This document shows positions 24,417 through 31,795 of a stretch of 34,298 nt of DNA, piece after piece. The notes under the pieces were generated by a model. The model was not told the origin of the DNA and did not search any database. It saw nothing but the letters and a program-made list of their open reading frames with translations. A program made the translations under genes and the position numbers. This DNA comes from an uncultured Balneola sp. (GTDB lineage Bacteria > Bacteroidota > Rhodothermia > Balneolales > Balneolaceae): positions 1-34,298 of the forward strand of contig CABZVB010000019.1 of assembly GCA_902529115.1 (NCBI GenBank), written 5' to 3'. Position 1 is the stretch's first letter. Each line of letters opens with the position of its first letter.

Positions 24417-24638
24417 TTATCCTCTCAAATCAACCCGACTTCCAGAGAAGTTATTGCTCATTTTTCTGCTGCCTGAGTAATCATAACTTTGGAAATTAAA
24501 ATCATTTTTAAATGATTGTTGTATTGACTCATTTTCACGTTGTGTTAAATCAGGCAATTTATTAGTTGGTGTAATATCTCTTGATTGAATATTCTCTTTG
24601 CGTTCTAAGATATTAGGGATGTTAAAGTTTATTTTCAT
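24417..24638 (-). CDS. Unknown small hydrophilic protein between flgC and fliE
   Basis: The 73-residue product is not recognised. It is hydrophilic and probably largely disordered (rich in N, S, R, D, E and Q) with no membrane segment. Its last 20 residues carry two SGSR tetrapeptides (YSGSRKMSNNFSGSRVDLRG). The ATG overlaps the flgC stop by one base (TAATG) and a 27-bp gap precedes fliE, so it is translated within the rod/MS-ring operon rather than being spacer. It could be a rod-assembly accessory or chaperone; the sequence does not say which. Confidence 0.7.
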   Translation of the reverse strand: MKINFNIPNILERKENIQSRDITPTNKLPDLTQRENESIQQSFKNDFNFQSYDYSGSRKMSNNFSGSRVDLRG

Positions 24639-25102
24639 TATATCTCCATTGATCTTTTCATAATTTGTTTTGCTGCCTCAATAACACTAAGATTTGCTTC
24701 ATATAATCTGTTGGCACTAACCATAGATGCCATTTCCCTTACCATATCAACATCAGGATACTGAACCATTCCATTCTCATCTGCATCTGGATGACTAGGA
24801 TCATATTCGTACCGATATTTTGCAGTTTCTACAATTTCAGATGTTGGACCCAAATTATTTGCTGAGTCTGAACCATCAATAATAGATTCTGGACCTTCCA
24901 ATTGATTCTGAAAAACATTTAAAAAATCAGTGTCTTCGGGTCCTTTACTTGAAACAGATTTAATTTGATAACCAATCGAACCGGGTGTTGAAGAAACTCT
25001 AGAATTTGCAATATTTTGGGCTGCAGCTTCCAAACGTTTTTTTTGGACTTCAAGCCCGCTGGCTGCAGTTTGGAAAAGACTATTTGAGGTAATTAATGAC
25101 AT
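24638..25102 (-). CDS. flgC: Flagellar proximal rod protein FlgC
   Basis: FlgC is a proximal-rod subunit assembled with FlgB and FlgF. The 154-residue protein has the N-terminal rod signature around AAQNIANSRV (27-36), the family's middle stretch YEYDPSHPDADENGMVQYPD (about 98-117), and the C-terminal helix ending VDMVREMASMVSANRLYEAN. Length (about 140-155) is normal. It lies 17 bp after flgB and overlaps the next gene by one base. Confidence 0.96.
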   Translation of the reverse strand: MSLITSNSLFQTAASGLEVQKKRLEAAAQNIANSRVSSTPGSIGYQIKSVSSKGPEDTDFLNVFQNQLEGPESIIDGSDSANNLGPTSEIVETAKYRYEYDPSHPDADENGMVQYPDVDMVREMASMVSANRLYEANLSVIEAAKQIMKRSMEI

Positions 25103-25119
25103 TATTATAGTTTAGTTAT

Positions 25120-25452
25120 TTAGAGTCTTGAATTTGGATTACCAGTTATCCCCATCTTAGTCAATTCAAGTTGACTTCTAATCATTCTGGTTACAAATTG
25201 GACTTTCATTTGAGTTTCTGCCATTTCAATTAATTCCGTGTCCAGATCAACCTTCTCTTCCGTAATTTCAATTGAAGGTTTTACTTCAGCACTATCACCA
25301 TTTAATTTTGCCTCCTTTAAATGCTTTTCAAATTCTACTCTTCTTTTGTTGTAACCTTCTGTATCAATATTGGCAATATTGGATGCAGTGATTTTTTGTC
25401 TTAATACTAGTGCATCTAAGGCTGCCGAAAGTTTATTTAATCCTGGGTCCAT
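25120..25452 (-). CDS. flgB: Flagellar proximal rod protein FlgB
   Basis: FlgB is the first proximal-rod protein. The 110-residue product has the rod signature SNIANIDTEGYNKRRVEFEK (about 24-43) and a C-terminal helical segment (VDLDTELIEMAETQMKVQF). I use the ATG at 25452; an in-frame TTG at 25461 would add three residues, and neither is preceded by an SD. It is the first gene of the long operon ending with flgE, driven by the sigma-54 promoter at 25486-25501, with predicted initiation near 25475 and a short leader. Confidence 0.93.
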   Translation of the reverse strand: MDPGLNKLSAALDALVLRQKITASNIANIDTEGYNKRRVEFEKHLKEAKLNGDSAEVKPSIEITEEKVDLDTELIEMAETQMKVQFVTRMIRSQLELTKMGITGNPNSRL

Positions 25453-25485
25453 TTTACTCAATTTGTTTTCTTGTCCTAGGATAGG

Positions 25486-25501
25486 AGCAAACCTTGTGCC
25501 A
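25486..25501 (-). promoter_or_regulatory. Full-consensus sigma-54 promoter of the flgB operon
   Basis: The minus strand reads TGGCACAAGGTTTGCT, matching TGGCACRNNNNTTGCW at all 12 informative positions with exact -24/-12 spacing. It lies 34-49 bp upstream of the flgB ATG; initiation about 12 nt downstream (near 25475) would give a leader of roughly 20-25 nt. A full match with two further half-fixed positions is unlikely by chance in an AT-rich 34-kb window. This ties flgB-flgE to an enhancer-dependent, NtrC/FlrC-type activator not present in the window. Confidence 0.88.
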
Positions 25502-25683
25502 TTGAGTATTATATACGTACCTTTGAATAAATAAATACCATTAAATCATTTTATTTAGTATTTAGATAACCTTAAAACAATTTATGAAAGGAAAATTCTG
25601 CCTTAATAAGGAAAAGATTACTTTTGTTTATGAGATAAAATATTTTGCTGATAACTGAATAAAAATAAGATTTAAGCTTACTT

Positions 25684-26688
25684 ATGCCCTTAGAAAAGCT
25701 CTCATATACATACTTTTCCCCTCCAGAAATGGAAGCGAATTATCTTAGTAAACACATTAGAGGATTTAATAAGACTCGACTTAATAACGTTTATGATGTA
25801 ATATTTGAAAAAAGTAATTATCAAAGTGTACTAATTGATAGTATTAGCGAAAAAATTGAGGATCACAATTTGACTTATTTTGATGATCAACTTAAAGGCA
25901 AACAATTTGATGATTGCTTTAATGTGTATTTAAATAAGAATCAAAAGTTCTCTTTAATTGATCAAGTTTGGTATGAGTTATCAGAGAATTATTTAGGATC
26001 CATAAACCAAATTGATTTTATTCCCTATGAGGCACCTTTTTCCAAGGATATGATTCATAGTTGGAAGTCTATGATTTCAATGATATTGCATAGATTGCGT
26101 TCTCCTCTAACAGGTGTAACAGGTTACTTAGATTTACTACCATCAAATGTTAAGGATGAAAAAACTTTAGAAAAAATTAATACAATAGGATTAGGTATTG
26201 ATAAACTTACAGGTCTTTTAGAAGAGATTGAAGAACTAGTTAAGATCGAGGAAAAAATTAATACAGATAATGAGGTTATTGACTTAGAATCTGCCACATA
26301 TCACTTACTAGAAAAATTTGATGATTTAAAAGATTTAAATATTAGTATTGAAAATAATCAATCTGATGCGGTTAATACTTTTAGAAAAAACGAACTGAAT
26401 ATCGTAATTCAAATACTTTTAGAGAATTGTGCGATTCACAGCGATACTTCAGAAGAAATTAAAATTGAAATTCGTAATAACAGTATACTATTCTCAAATA
26501 AAATACCTAAAGATGACAATTTATTGGAGCTTGAAGATATATTGCAACCTTTTAAAAGCTCAAAAGCTGATAGGATGGGACTAGGATTGACACTTGCTAC
26601 TATTTTATGTCAGAGTTTAAATGGTATTTTAGTTCATAGTTACAATAGTAACAAAAGTGAATTTAGTATCATGCTTTGCTTACCATAA
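25684..26688 (+). CDS. Soluble histidine-kinase-like protein, divergent from flgB
   Basis: This 334-residue cytoplasmic protein has no membrane segment. Residues 1-120 form an unassigned sensor region. A DHp-like domain follows with H136 in ILHRLRSPLTGVTGYLDLL, then an ATPase-like region with the N-box asparagine N248 in ILLENCAIHS. The expected D-box (DNGxGI) is shortened to FSNKI (270-274), but a GLGL lid follows at 299-302. The protein could therefore be a weak kinase, a phosphatase-type HK or a pseudo-kinase. It is divergent from the sigma-54 flgB operon, the setting expected for an FlrB/FleS-like flagellar sensor, but that link is an inference. The ATG has no SD. Confidence 0.8.
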   Translation: MPLEKLSYTYFSPPEMEANYLSKHIRGFNKTRLNNVYDVIFEKSNYQSVLIDSISEKIEDHNLTYFDDQLKGKQFDDCFNVYLNKNQKFSLIDQVWYELSENYLGSINQIDFIPYEAPFSKDMIHSWKSMISMILHRLRSPLTGVTGYLDLLPSNVKDEKTLEKINTIGLGIDKLTGLLEEIEELVKIEEKINTDNEVIDLESATYHLLEKFDDLKDLNISIENNQSDAVNTFRKNELNIVIQILLENCAIHSDTSEEIKIEIRNNSILFSNKIPKDDNLLELEDILQPFKSSKADRMGLGLTLATILCQSLNGILVHSYNSNKSEFSIMLCLP

Positions 26689-26701
26689 AGTAAGGGACAA
26701 A

Positions 26702-26926
26702 TCAAAAATTTTTGAGAATTTCATTTAAATGATTAATTCGAGAATACAGACTTCTCAAACATTCTTGGGCTTTAAGATATTTTTGTTCAATTATTTCTTT
26801 GTCTTCATTATTATCTCTGAGGGCATCAATGTAATAGTCTAATGCATTTAAAGGTGATATAAAATTATGCAGCTCCTTTTTAACATTTTCCAATATTTCT
26901 GTGATTTCTTCCTGCTTATTGCTCAA
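26702..26926 (-). CDS. Stand-alone DHp-like mini-protein
   Basis: This 74-residue product looks like a histidine-kinase dimerisation/phosphotransfer (DHp) hairpin without any ATPase domain. H20 lies in ELHNFISPLNAL, which aligns with the classic HELRTPLNAI H-box (H, P, L, N, A all in register). A second helix, AQECLRSLYSRINHLNEILK, is like the second DHp helix. The start is TTG at 26926; a stop codon lies 18 nt upstream in frame, with no ATG between. It converges on the soluble kinase with a 13-bp gap. It could be a phosphotransferase, a decoy, or the remnant of a kinase gene. Confidence 0.55.
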   Translation of the reverse strand: MSNKQEEITEILENVKKELHNFISPLNALDYYIDALRDNNEDKEIIEQKYLKAQECLRSLYSRINHLNEILKNF

Positions 26927-27152
26927 ATCGTTCTTAACTAATTAAATTAGAAATATATTATTCGATAAAACTATTACCAAGATTCAATACGTTCAAAAAA
27001 TACCTGTATTGCTGATGTTAAATTTTGTTTTATACTCATGAATCTTAATAATCTAAAAATAAAATGTAGTACTTTGGCTCATTAATTCATAAATAGTTCT
27101 CTGATGCTTCTTTTTGGGATTAAAATTACAAGTTTTTTTAAATCAAAATGTC

Positions 27153-28865
27153 ATGAAACTAAATAGATTCCTTAGATGGGGTTTATTCTCCTTAAGCTTA
27201 TCAGCCATATTAATATTAACCGCCATGAATGTATATACCTTATACGAAGTGCGGGATACTCTTATAGAAGGTGAACAAAAAAAGCAAATTGCACTCTTAG
27301 ACGAAATTGCACTGAATGTTAGAAGAACTATTTACAGACCTTATAGAGGATTTAATACCCTTGAATTAGAACCTATCAAAGGTAGCCTTGAACAAAATGG
27401 ACAATTTCCTGAACAAATTCGTGAAAAGTTAGTCCAAGTGGCTGAAAGTCCTGTATTTAACGGAGTGTACTATACGCCAGCAGATATTGATCCATGTATT
27501 AAGGGAAGCAGAGTATATGAACTGGACCGAGGTTCTACCCTGCTAAGTCTAACTGATAACTATCCACAAATTTTATGTGATGGAGTAGGCTTGGTACGGA
27601 CAAAAGCAAGGATTGAGCTCAATAACTTTGACTACCGGTGGAATACGAATACGGAGTTTGATGCACATCGTAGCATGAATATTGGTTTTATTAACCTGCA
27701 TGAAAACTCTGTAATTGGTTATCTAACAGCTATTATTGATCAAAGCTATCTAATTGAAGAAGTTATTGCCCCAGAAATCCAACAATATTTTGATTCAAGT
27801 AAGACAACCTCAGTAGTATGGCTGCATGATTGGGCAAACGATGTAGTGTTAGCAACCAATAACAATAAAATACCTTTCGAAATTGAAGAAGTTCAAAAAA
27901 GGGTAGGTTTTGGTAGAATGTTTGAAAACTGGAATCTGAAGATAGCCTTCTTGGATAATGCGTCAGTAAAACTGTACAATGCTGCCTTCACAAAGAATAT
28001 AATAGTCTTGGGTTTTTCGGCTTTTCTACTAGTAGGAGCTCTATTTTACATTTTTTACACCGCGCAAAAAGAACGACGTATACTACAACAACAAACTGAT
28101 TTTTTAGCCAATGTAACTCATGAATTAAAAACACCTCTAGCCGTTATGCAAGCAGCAGGAGAAAATATTTCTGATGGGCGAGTTTCTCAGCCAGAGAGGT
28201 TAAAAGAATACGGTGCTCATATCTACCAAGAGTCTGTTCGGCTAAATAAGATGATCGAAATGCTACTTGACGTAGCTCGTTCAGATTATGGAACTACACT
28301 TATACATGCTAAACCGTATGATCTTGATGATCTCGTTAGAGAAATTTTGCTGCAACAAAAATCCTTAATTATGAAAAAAGGACATTCTCTAACATATAAT
28401 TTGAACTTAGAATATGCCAAAGTTTTGGTTGATCCTGAACATATCAATATTATTCTGACTAATTTGATCGATAACGCTATCAAGTATTCAGTTGCTCCAT
28501 CAATTATTCATATTGAGTTAAAGGCAGAAAAGGATGGTTACAATTTAATTGTTAAAGATCAAGGTATTGGTATATCACGCTCTCACATTAAAAATATTTT
28601 TAAAAAATTCTATCGAATCGAAGATTCACTCTCTGCAAAAACCAAAGGACATGGATTGGGTCTAAGCATAGTTCAGGGCCTCATGCAGTTAAATAAAGGT
28701 ACCATTAAAGTAAAAAGCGAAAAGACAAGCGGTAGTACATTTACATGTTATTTTCCAAAATATTACCGAGATTCATCCGATTCAATTACCAAAATGTCCA
28801 AGAATAGTAATTCGTCAGGATCAACTCAAAGAAATAACCACCTATCCACCGAGACAATCGTTTAA
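27153..28865 (+). CDS. Membrane sensor histidine kinase
   Basis: This 570-residue protein (ATG at 27153; an in-frame TTG at 27114 would add 13 residues) has two membrane segments, about 9-27 and 283-303, framing a roughly 250-residue extracytoplasmic sensor region. The kinase core follows: H-box FLANVTHELKTPLAVMQAAG with H323, N-box LIDNAIKYS, D-box KDQGIGIS, and GHGLGLSIVQGLM. All catalytic boxes are intact, unlike the soluble neighbour. The C-terminal tail (about 40 residues) is Ser/Asn-rich. The ATG of its response regulator lies 3 bp after its stop. The signal sensed is not visible from sequence. Confidence 0.93.
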   Translation: MKLNRFLRWGLFSLSLSAILILTAMNVYTLYEVRDTLIEGEQKKQIALLDEIALNVRRTIYRPYRGFNTLELEPIKGSLEQNGQFPEQIREKLVQVAESPVFNGVYYTPADIDPCIKGSRVYELDRGSTLLSLTDNYPQILCDGVGLVRTKARIELNNFDYRWNTNTEFDAHRSMNIGFINLHENSVIGYLTAIIDQSYLIEEVIAPEIQQYFDSSKTTSVVWLHDWANDVVLATNNNKIPFEIEEVQKRVGFGRMFENWNLKIAFLDNASVKLYNAAFTKNIIVLGFSAFLLVGALFYIFYTAQKERRILQQQTDFLANVTHELKTPLAVMQAAGENISDGRVSQPERLKEYGAHIYQESVRLNKMIEMLLDVARSDYGTTLIHAKPYDLDDLVREILLQQKSLIMKKGHSLTYNLNLEYAKVLVDPEHINIILTNLIDNAIKYSVAPSIIHIELKAEKDGYNLIVKDQGIGISRSHIKNIFKKFYRIEDSLSAKTKGHGLGLSIVQGLMQLNKGTIKVKSEKTSGSTFTCYFPKYYRDSSDSITKMSKNSNSSGSTQRNNHLSTETIV

Positions 28866-28868
28866 GTT

Positions 28869-29573
28869 ATGTCCAATAAAGAAATACGTATTTTACTTAT
28901 TGAAGATGAACCCAGTCTTATCTTCACCTTACGTGATACATTGGAGAATGAAGGTTACATTGTAATTGTATGTGAGGATGGTGAAGAAGCAGTAGGGCTA
29001 GCTCAAAAAAATAAACCAGATATCATAATTTTAGATATAATGTTGCCTGGAAAAAATGGGTACGAAATATGCCAAGAATTAAGAGCTCTCAAATTTACTA
29101 TTCCAATAATAATACTTACAGCAAAAAATCAAGAGTTAGATAAAGTAAAAGGTTTAGATATTGGCGCCGATGACTATATCACCAAACCATTTGGGGTCAA
29201 AGAGTTATTGGCTAGAATACAGGCTCGACTAAGAAGAACAGGCACCTATTCCTCCTCTAATAATATAGATCTTTTACAATTAGGTGCTACTAAGATTGAC
29301 CTTTTAGAATCGAAGGTGATTTTTGAAAATGGTAGAACAAATGAACTCACCGCTAGAGAAACAGAACTTATAAAATATCTACTAGAAGCTGGCGGAGAAC
29401 CAGTATCCCGGGATGAGTTACTTGAAAAGGTATGGCGTTATGAATACAGTACCAATACTAGAACTGTAGATGTTCACATTTCTAAGCTTAGAGCCAAAAT
29501 TGAAAGTTTACCAGATGAGCCTCGACACTTGATCACTCTACATGGTGTAGGATATCTCTTAAAAACCTATTAG
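28869..29573 (+). CDS. OmpR/PhoB-family response regulator
   Basis: The 234-residue protein has an N-terminal receiver domain with the acidic pair E12-D13, the phosphoacceptor D56 in IIILDIMLPG and the conserved K106 in ITKPFG. A C-terminal winged-helix domain follows (about 135-234), with ELTARETELIKYLLE and then SRDELLEKVWRYEY and RTVDVHISKLRAKI, typical of OmpR/PhoB DNA-binding. It lies 3 bp after the membrane kinase gene, forming a two-component pair. A short AT-rich inverted repeat (29569-29585) covers the stop codon but lacks a T-run, so I do not call it a terminator. Confidence 0.96.
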   Translation: MSNKEIRILLIEDEPSLIFTLRDTLENEGYIVIVCEDGEEAVGLAQKNKPDIIILDIMLPGKNGYEICQELRALKFTIPIIILTAKNQELDKVKGLDIGADDYITKPFGVKELLARIQARLRRTGTYSSSNNIDLLQLGATKIDLLESKVIFENGRTNELTARETELIKYLLEAGGEPVSRDELLEKVWRYEYSTNTRTVDVHISKLRAKIESLPDEPRHLITLHGVGYLLKTY

Positions 29574-29627
29574 AAATATTCTAATAAGAAATTTAATTTA
29601 TCATTAATGCTCTTGAGTAACCGACTT

Positions 29628-30167
29628 CTACATACGTTGAACAAAATCAACAAATCCTTTTGTTTGACTTTCAAGTAGTGTTTTTTGTGTCGCATTAGTT
29701 AGTCCATTTTCTATTGAAAAATTTGCCGAAAATCGACTTATAAATAAACGTTCTGGATAACTAAGTGCATTACGATAATTGGCGACCATTTGAAATTGTT
29801 CGACCGCTCGAAGCGAACCAAAAGCTCCAGCTGAGATACCAATATAAGCAATTGGTTTTGCTTGAAAAGCTTCTGGGAATGGTAAATAATCTATAAACAT
29901 TTTTAAAATTCCCGGAAAGGATCCGTTGTATTCTGGGATTATAAATAGTAATGCATCAGAGGCTAAAATGGGTGCTATAAACTCCTCAACCTCTGGTATA
30001 TTCTCCTCATAAGGCCCACCAACCACATGTCTCAAGGGGAAGAATGCCATTGAATATATTTGTGCATCAACTCCAAGACCGGCATATAAAGTCTTAACAT
30101 ACTCAGCCATTAATTGGCTTTTTGAGTTTGGTCGATCAGTACCAACAATTATTGCTAATTTGAACAT
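29628..30167 (-). CDS. NAD(P)H-dependent FMN reductase family protein
   Basis: This 179-residue protein belongs to the flavodoxin-like NADPH-dependent FMN reductase family (the ChrR/azoreductase-like group). The N-terminal loop GTDRPNSKSQ (9-18) is the phosphate-binding loop, and PEYNGSFPGILKMFIDYL (about 78-95) is the family signature. It could reduce flavin or another small acceptor such as quinone; the substrate is not fixed by sequence. It lies 36 bp after the class II photolyase gene on the same strand, so co-expression with photolyases is plausible, perhaps for flavin supply. Confidence 0.88.
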   Translation of the reverse strand: MFKLAIIVGTDRPNSKSQLMAEYVKTLYAGLGVDAQIYSMAFFPLRHVVGGPYEENIPEVEEFIAPILASDALLFIIPEYNGSFPGILKMFIDYLPFPEAFQAKPIAYIGISAGAFGSLRAVEQFQMVANYRNALSYPERLFISRFSANFSIENGLTNATQKTLLESQTKGFVDFVQRM

Positions 30168-30203
30168 ATTATTTTAGCTAATCTCTTAATGTGTTACTCA
30201 TTA

Positions 30204-31691
30204 TCACGACCCATAGGTACTTAGATATTGCTTTAATTTTATTTTTTTTGAAGTGCTTTGACTGGACATATAACGAAGTTTACCAAATATCGCTCGTTCT
30301 TGCCATGCCCTATCAAAACGTCCTAGACACCAAAATATTCCTGAATAACTGTTCGGGTCGCATCCATCTAATGCATACCGATTATTGAGCTCTATTAATA
30401 CTTTTAATGCTTTTGCATGTGAACCAGTCCACTCTATTATTTTTTTTCCCCATAACATACGCAAGTAATTGTGCATAACTCCTTGTGTACGGAGTTCGGT
30501 TTGTGCTGCATTCCAAATTTGGTCATGTGTTTGTGACTCAGCTAATTCCTCTAAGCTGTACACATATTCTCTTGGATCTTGATCATGTTCATTCATTGTT
30601 TTCTTAGCCCAATCAGGAAGACTGTCAAAATGGTCGTAATCTAAACGGTGATGAGCAAATTGAAAACCAACCTCTCGCCAAGTTATCAATTCATCGAGAA
30701 AGGATTCAACATAGCTATGACCTCGAAAAAATCCACTATTTTTGCCCCCATTTGGTTGCGATTCTTCAATATTCCAACCTAAAGGCTGCTTTGATAAAAC
30801 CTTATCAACAATTTCATAAGAACTTATTTTTCCAAAATGCAGCCATGGACTTAATCCACTCCCTCCCTGTCTATCTGGATGATTTCTATCTTCTTCATAT
30901 CTAGCTAATTTAAACTCAATAAAATGATTCATTATTTCTAATGCCCTCACTCTAGTACCAACTTTTTCTACTTTTTTTATCGTATGATTTATAGGCAAGC
31001 CATTTAATAAGGTCTCCAGATTATTTAGTAGATTTTCATCAAATGCATATCTTTCCGTAAAATTTGTGGGTAGAGTACATTGTCCCCAATTTTTCAAATT
31101 TACTAACGGCTCTTTAGCTGGAGGGTATTTCAGAGCTTCAACAATATATCTCTGCATCACTTTACGAAACAAATATGCCGAATAAGGGTCTTTTTCAGTA
31201 ACACCTAATGGAATAATCCCATTTGAATCAATTGTGATATAAGGTACAGTGACTTTATTGGCTACCCTTTCATTATCTTTTCTAATATTTAAGACAGGAA
31301 ACTCATCACTGATAATTCCACAAGCATTTGCTGCTAAAGCATAGATTAAACCTCTTGCGTGTCCTTTTTCTAGTTCTATGTAAGGTACATAACGAACACC
31401 TTTTATAGATTTATTTGTAAAGTAAAGGTGATGCTCCTTTATTCCTTCTAGAATAAAATGATGAAATCGCTCACAAGCCCATGGATAATCCACATTTAAT
31501 ACTTCATAAATGAGTAAGGGTTTTTGAAGATTATTCGCTACAGCAACCGCATATTCTAAGGCATAATTATATTCTATTCTTCTGTTGGCTTGCATCCAAT
31601 AGACAACATAATCCCCACTTTTATCCCAATCATTATTGTTACGTACAAACTTACGATAGCTGTTAATATTTTTTACTATACTAGAATTCAT
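30204..31691 (-). CDS. Class II CPD photolyase
   Basis: This 495-residue FAD enzyme repairs cyclobutane pyrimidine dimers using light. Class II features include the N-terminal WMQANRRIEYNYALEYAV (about 32-49), GLSPWLHFGKIS (about 280-291), FLDELITWREVGFQFAHH and the C-terminal EWTGSHAKALKVLIELNNRY, then LDGCDPNSYSGIFWCLGRF and ERAIFGKLRYMS. These are characteristic of class II and differ from class I or cryptochrome-DASH. A perfect 16-bp palindrome sits 27 bp before its ATG. It follows the iron-sulfur photolyase gene on the same strand after a 104-bp gap and precedes the FMN reductase gene. Confidence 0.95.
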   Translation of the reverse strand: MNSSIVKNINSYRKFVRNNNDWDKSGDYVVYWMQANRRIEYNYALEYAVAVANNLQKPLLIYEVLNVDYPWACERFHHFILEGIKEHHLYFTNKSIKGVRYVPYIELEKGHARGLIYALAANACGIISDEFPVLNIRKDNERVANKVTVPYITIDSNGIIPLGVTEKDPYSAYLFRKVMQRYIVEALKYPPAKEPLVNLKNWGQCTLPTNFTERYAFDENLLNNLETLLNGLPINHTIKKVEKVGTRVRALEIMNHFIEFKLARYEEDRNHPDRQGGSGLSPWLHFGKISSYEIVDKVLSKQPLGWNIEESQPNGGKNSGFFRGHSYVESFLDELITWREVGFQFAHHRLDYDHFDSLPDWAKKTMNEHDQDPREYVYSLEELAESQTHDQIWNAAQTELRTQGVMHNYLRMLWGKKIIEWTGSHAKALKVLIELNNRYALDGCDPNSYSGIFWCLGRFDRAWQERAIFGKLRYMSSQSTSKKIKLKQYLSTYGS

Positions 31692-31717
31692 CCCATGCTT
31701 TCATTGATTCGAATTTG

Positions 31718-31733
31718 ACTACCATATGGTAGT
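31718..31733. promoter_or_regulatory. Perfect 16-bp palindrome upstream of the class II photolyase gene
   Basis: ACTACCATATGGTAGT is its own reverse complement over all 16 bases, in the 104-bp gap before the class II photolyase start (27 bp from the ATG). No T-run follows, so it is not a terminator. Placement fits a dimeric repressor or light-dependent regulator operator. I cannot assign a regulator family, and an mRNA hairpin in the 5' leader is the alternative. Confidence 0.6.
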
Positions 31734-31795
31734 AATATAGATGCAAATTGACCAGGTTTTTGATTGTAAAGAAGAAATTAGATCCCATTGAAAGT

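Noticed and set aside
25628-25654. GCTGATAA before the soluble kinase gene, one base off the sigma-28 -10 element.
   Set aside because: No -35 match at the required spacing (TTATGAGA).
29569-29585. 7-bp inverted repeat covering the response regulator stop codon.
   Set aside because: Nearly all A/T and no following T-run, so termination is not supported.
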